A stretch of DNA of 64,000 nt, taken from NCBI GenBank assembly GCA_026018925.1, contig JAKSZU010000011.1:12225485-12289484 (forward strand), given 5' to 3'. This DNA is from Tupaia tana. Lineage: Eukaryota > Chordata > Mammalia > Scandentia > Tupaiidae. The position numbers were made by a program, and so were the translations under genes. Below, one piece after another: positions 61,076-64,000 of the stretch (the stretch's first letter is position 1; each line of letters starts with the position of its first letter). Below the pieces are notes generated by a model. It was not told where the DNA came from. It saw nothing but the letters and a program-made list of their open reading frames with translations, and did no database searches.

Positions 61076-61346
61076 TTTTTTTTGTTTTGTTTTGTTTTGT
61101 TTTTGAGATTTTTGTCATAGGATGCATGTGCTCACCAGAGAGAAAGAGACAGAGCCAGAGATGGGGAAAGTGAGAAATCACCCCAGGGGGGATGGTCACA
61201 CCCCAATTCCTTCTCCTCCATTCTCCTGGGATGGCCTGCACGCACATGTGCCCAGCATGACTTTCAAACTACCAGGTCCGGTACTCGAACCACGGTTGGC
61301 CATGTGGGAGTCCAGTGCCTTAACCACTGTGCACCTGCTGCCCTCC
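61076..61346 (-). mobile_element. tSINE-A, reverse
   Basis: A (TTTTG)n tail, GAGATTTTTGTCATAGGATG, CACCCCAGGGGGGATGGTC, a shortened body (CTCCTGGGATGGCCTGCACG) and a head ending AACCACTGTGCACCTGCTG. Confidence 0.9.
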
Positions 61347-62204
61347 ACAACGTTATCTTAAGTGGGGGGTTTGCCATTTGGAACACTCTGGTCTTCCCAG
61401 AGAAAATGCAGGTTCTTGTAACTTTTTTCAGTTCAAGTTGGGATCTTGGAGGGACCACCTTCCAGAGCCAGAAAGGGGAGAGCTGAGGTGCCAGGGGAGT
61501 TGCCTGGCTCAGGGACAGATCCTGGCTCAGAGAGGCTGGGCTAGGGCTGAGGGTGGGGGTAAGGCAGGCCAGTTCTGGAGATGAGGCTGAGGAGGCAGTT
61601 GGTGTGTGCACCCCTAGGCCTGGGGCCTACGGTTGGCACTGAACAGTCAGGGGAGTGGCATGTTAGACCTGCTCTCCAGGGTGGTCTCTCAGCACTCGTC
61701 TGGAGGTGAGACCAGGGGCCCCTGGGGCCTGGGTGGCTGGAGGTGAGGGTGAGAACAGAAGGGGAGAAGGAACAAGTCTGAGAATCTCAATGATGACTCA
61801 GGTTGCTGCCTCCACACGTGGTCAGCGGCCTCTCCCCACTGCCGCACCCTCTGGGCACCGCTGCCTGGGGTTGGGAAACAATGCTACAGCCCAGCATCTC
61901 CACGGCTCCCCTGTCTGCCACGCGGTGGGCCAGGGCTCTGAGGGCCTCACCCGCTGGCCGGCTCTGGTCGGCATGAGCAGTTTGTCCATCTCGCACTGCG
62001 GCTCAGAGGGATGCTTTAGGTGTGAACACCACGTCTGACAGCTCACCTGACCCAGGGCTGGAGAGTACAGCGCTCCCCCTGGAGCACCGCCTGGGAAGCG
62101 TGTCAAGGCTGCCTGCTGGAACCCACACCCAGTTCCTCTTCCAGGATGGGACAGAATAGCGCTGCAGCTCTGGGGCTGCCTGGTTTCCATGGAAATGCAA
62201 CCCT

Positions 62205-62232
62205 CCCCCCCCCCCCCCCCCCCCCCCCCCCC
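62205..62232. repeat. Poly(C) run, 28 bases
   Basis: The longest homopolymer of C in the window, between AACCCT and GGGCTTGGC, 480 bases before exon E. The transcribed RNA has C28, while the template strand has G28. Confidence 0.97.
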
Positions 62233-62379
62233 GGGCTTGGCAGTTCGAGGCACTGGGGCTGGGAGGCCATAGGGAGTTGTGTGCCTGCTTCTTTCCAAGG
62301 GCCCATCTGGGAAGGTATTAGCCCAGAGGTCCGGGAGAGGAGGAGAGCGCTGGGCATCCCAAGTGGGCCATCGCGAGTC

Positions 62380-62590
62380 ACATTCCTTCACTGAAGGGCT
62401 CCGTGTGTCCAGCCCTGTGCTGGGAGCTGTGCAGATGACAGCTGTGACCCTCACAGCCTGAGGGGACAGGCGGATGTGTCCCATTTAGCAGGGGACGAGA
62501 TGAAGATACAGGCAGTTTTGTCTGCTCGTTTATTCAGCAGGTTTTTTTAAGCATCTACTGCCTGTCAGGCAAATCAACACGAGCCACGCC
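62380..62590 (+). mobile_element. MIR-like fragment
   Basis: TTCCTTCACTGAAGGGCTCC, GTGTCCAGCCCTGTGCTGGG, CCCATTTAGCAGGGGACGAG and AGCATCTACTGCCTGTCAGG carry MIR/L2-type landmarks, with diverged order. Confidence 0.5.
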
Positions 62591-62713
62591 CCCTCAGAGC
62601 TCCCAGTCGGGGGCGGGGGTGGGGTTCCTTCACACAGTGATACGTGGCACGATGTGCACCAGACCCTCAGTCCAGGCCTGGAAAGCCAACGTGTGCGTTT
62701 TCTCCCTTCGCAG

Positions 62714-62788
62714 GATAAAGATTGAAGAAGAATACGCGAAGAACTTAGCTAAGCTCTCTCAGAACTCCTTGGCGGCACAGGAGGAAGG
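62714..62788 (+). CDS. GAS7: GAS7 coding exon E (F-BAR helix continues)
   Basis: A 75-base exon. G completes the split Arg, then 24 codons IKIEEEYAKNLAKLSQNS and LAAQEE follow, and GG begins the next Gly. The acceptor is TCTCCCTTCGCAG and the donor G/GTGAGT. It covers about residues 244-269 of the long human isoform; the recalled human text has SLASQEEG where this reads SLAAQEEG. The EEYAKNLAKLS segment is the signature region shared by F-BAR (FCH) domains. The 75-base length keeps the frame if skipped. The following exon, which should open with the rest of Gly and SLGEAW, is not found before base 64000. Confidence 0.98.
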
Positions 62789-62945
62789 GTGAGTCGGGAG
62801 GAGAGGGACAGGAGGGGGCAAGGGCAAAGGGACACTCTGGAAGGACATCTGTCATGGGAGGGTGTCCATCATACCGAAGGGGCATAGGCTCACTTTGGAT
62901 GGGGACTCTCCCAGTCCTTAGCTTAAGGTGGACACTCAGGGCCCA

Positions 62946-63022
62946 AGGTGGGCACCCATGACTCAGGAGGGCACCCATGACTCAAGTGGGCACCCATGAC
63001 TCAAGGGGGCACCCATAACTCA
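62946..63022. repeat. 19/20-bp minisatellite, 4 copies
   Basis: The unit is AGTGGGCACCCATGACTCA. Copies start at 62946 (20 bases), 62966, 62985 and 63004; diverged units extend the array on both sides (about 62921-63090). It starts 158 bases after the exon E donor. Confidence 0.92.
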
Positions 63023-63434
63023 AGGTGAGCACTCAGGGTTCACGAAAACCCAGGACTCAAGGTGGGAGCCCACGGCTCAGCGAGGGCATCTGCACTGGAG
63101 GGGGGTGCTTCCCCATCATCCCCTCTCTAACCACCAGGAGCCTCTTGCCAGATGCCAGAGTGTGTCAGAACCCCTCCGCCCTATTCCCTGGCTGAGAAGA
63201 ACCCTCTAGATCGCTGCCCCAGTTCCCTTTTCTCCAGGGCAGGCTGGGAAGAAGCTGAGCAGGAGAGGATTTCTGTTTTAAACCCCAGGCCCTGCTTTAG
63301 AACTCGTTCCTGCGGGCCTGCGACCCAGGCTCCCACCCCACCACCTACTCCAGCTGTGATCGTCCACACCTCCTTGGATGGATCTTGGGCTAGGGAGGGA
63401 GATTCGGCCCAGCCCTCCCAGCCACAGAAGGATT

Positions 63435-64000
63435 CCTGGCGGGAGCAAGGCCAGCCTTCTGTGAGCTGGGTATCAATAGAGGGTCACGTCCCTCATCTGC
63501 TGCTGGTGGCGATGCAAAATGGTACCGCCGCTGTGGAAAACAGCATGGCCGCTCCTCAGAAAGCTAAGTGGAGAATTATTGTGTGGCCTAGCAATTTTAC
63601 TCCTAGTTTACACCTGAAAGAATTGAAAACAGGGACTCAGACAAATACATGTACAGGCATGTCCATGGCAGCAGTACTCACAATGGCTGAAAAGTGGACA
63701 CACACCAAATACCATCCATAAATGAATGGATAAACAAATCGTGGTGGATGTACAACAGATACCCACAGATATTCGGTGGAATATTACTCAGCCATGAAAA
63801 AGGGATGCAATATTCATACATGCTACTATGTAGAAGACCCTCAAAAATACTGTACAAAGTGAAAAAAAGACAGACTCAAAAGGTCACATGTTACATGATT
63901 TCATTTATATGGAGTGTCCAGAATAGGCAAATCCACAGAGCCAGAAAGTAGATGGGTGGTTGTCAAGAGTTGTGGGGAAGAAGGGAATGGGATGTGATTG
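63435..64000 (+). mobile_element. LINE-1 3' region, sense, running off the window
   Basis: CTGCTGGTGGCGATGCAAAA, TGTGGAAAACAGCATGGCCG, CTAGCAATTTTACTCCTAG, ATGGATAAACAAATCGTGG, TGGAATATTACTCAGCCATG and GTCCAGAATAGGCAAATCCA are the end of ORF2 and the 3' UTR of an old L1 (L1MB/L1MC type). The frame is broken and the copy is dead. Confidence 0.92.

Larger units (their letters stand above)
60020..62713 (+). other. GAS7: GAS7 intron between exons D and E
   Basis: 2.7 kb with donor GTAAAG and acceptor TCTCCCTTCGCAG. Besides one SINE, simple repeats and a MIR-like piece, the stretches 60020-60360, 60750-61075 and 61347-62200 show nothing recognisable. Confidence 0.95.
62789..64000 (+). other. GAS7: GAS7 intron after exon E (5' part)
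   Basis: Donor GTGAGT, then a minisatellite, about 340 bases of plain sequence (63090-63435) and a sense L1 that runs off the end. No acceptor or exon matching the next F-BAR segment was found. Confidence 0.95.

Noticed and set aside
63152-63721. 189-codon plus-strand frame near the end
   Set aside because: The second half is the decayed L1 3' region in a frame that does not correspond to a continuous ORF2, and the first half is unrelated intron.

Overview
The window is nuclear DNA from a placental mammal. It holds five consecutive internal coding exons of GAS7 (growth arrest-specific 7), all on the + strand, spread over about 31 kb. Everything else is intron. I see no second protein-coding gene, no structural RNA gene, no CRISPR array and no prokaryotic system. 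Each coding exon has AG/GT borders, the phases chain without a break, and the encoded peptide follows GAS7 residue by residue. The exons are A 31565-31650, B 44222-44275, C 54343-54432, D 59904-60019 and E 62714-62788, 421 coding bases in total. In the 476-residue human protein (numbering recalled from memory) they cover about residues 129-269: the linker after the WW domain and the start of the F-BAR domain. The SH3 and WW exons must lie before base 1 and the rest of the F-BAR beyond base 64000. Exon B also continues upstream in frame to an ATG at 44159, which looks like the alternative first exon of the short GAS7 isoform.

The introns are packed with retroposons, and these point to the lineage. 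The dominant family, called tSINE-A here, is tRNA-derived (about 270 bp), with a pol III A box (TAGCGTAATGG), a perfect B box (GGTTCGAGTCC), a body, a pyrimidine-rich segment and a poly(A) tail. tSINE-B is a second tRNA-like family. tSINE-C is a short form that keeps the tRNA head and the 3' end but lacks the body. tSINE-D is a label for old or divergent copies. Several copies have perfect 12-16 bp target-site duplications and are young. I see no primate Alu, rodent B2/ID, carnivore SINEC, bovine BovA or AfroSINE. Two old pieces resemble 7SL-derived monomers (6490-6716 and 37000-37140), which would fit Euarchontoglires. My best guess is a colugo (Dermoptera), held with low to moderate confidence.

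Layout: 1-31.5 kb is intron with many SINEs, an antisense L1 at 27.5-28.6 kb and mariner-type palindromic elements. 31.6-44.2 kb carries an instructive nest of two SINEs in one mariner-like element and antisense L1 pieces. 44.3-54.3 kb carries MIR, L2 and SINE copies, a SINE with an internal minisatellite, and a small local duplication. 54.4-59.9 kb carries a head-to-head SINE nest and a duplicated MIR. 60.0-62.7 kb carries long poly(C) runs. After 62.8 kb come a minisatellite and a sense-strand L1 3' end running off the window. Three motifs matching the CTCF core consensus occur at 13.1, 43.9 and 51.4 kb in one orientation.

I found no undescribed biological system. The more interesting signals are the lineage-variable start of the short GAS7 isoform, tandem expansions born inside SINEs, nested insertions that give a clear relative chronology, and inverted SINE pairs around single GAS7 exons. 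Repeat ends are read by eye and may be off by 5-30 bases. Repeat family names are from memory, not from a library search.
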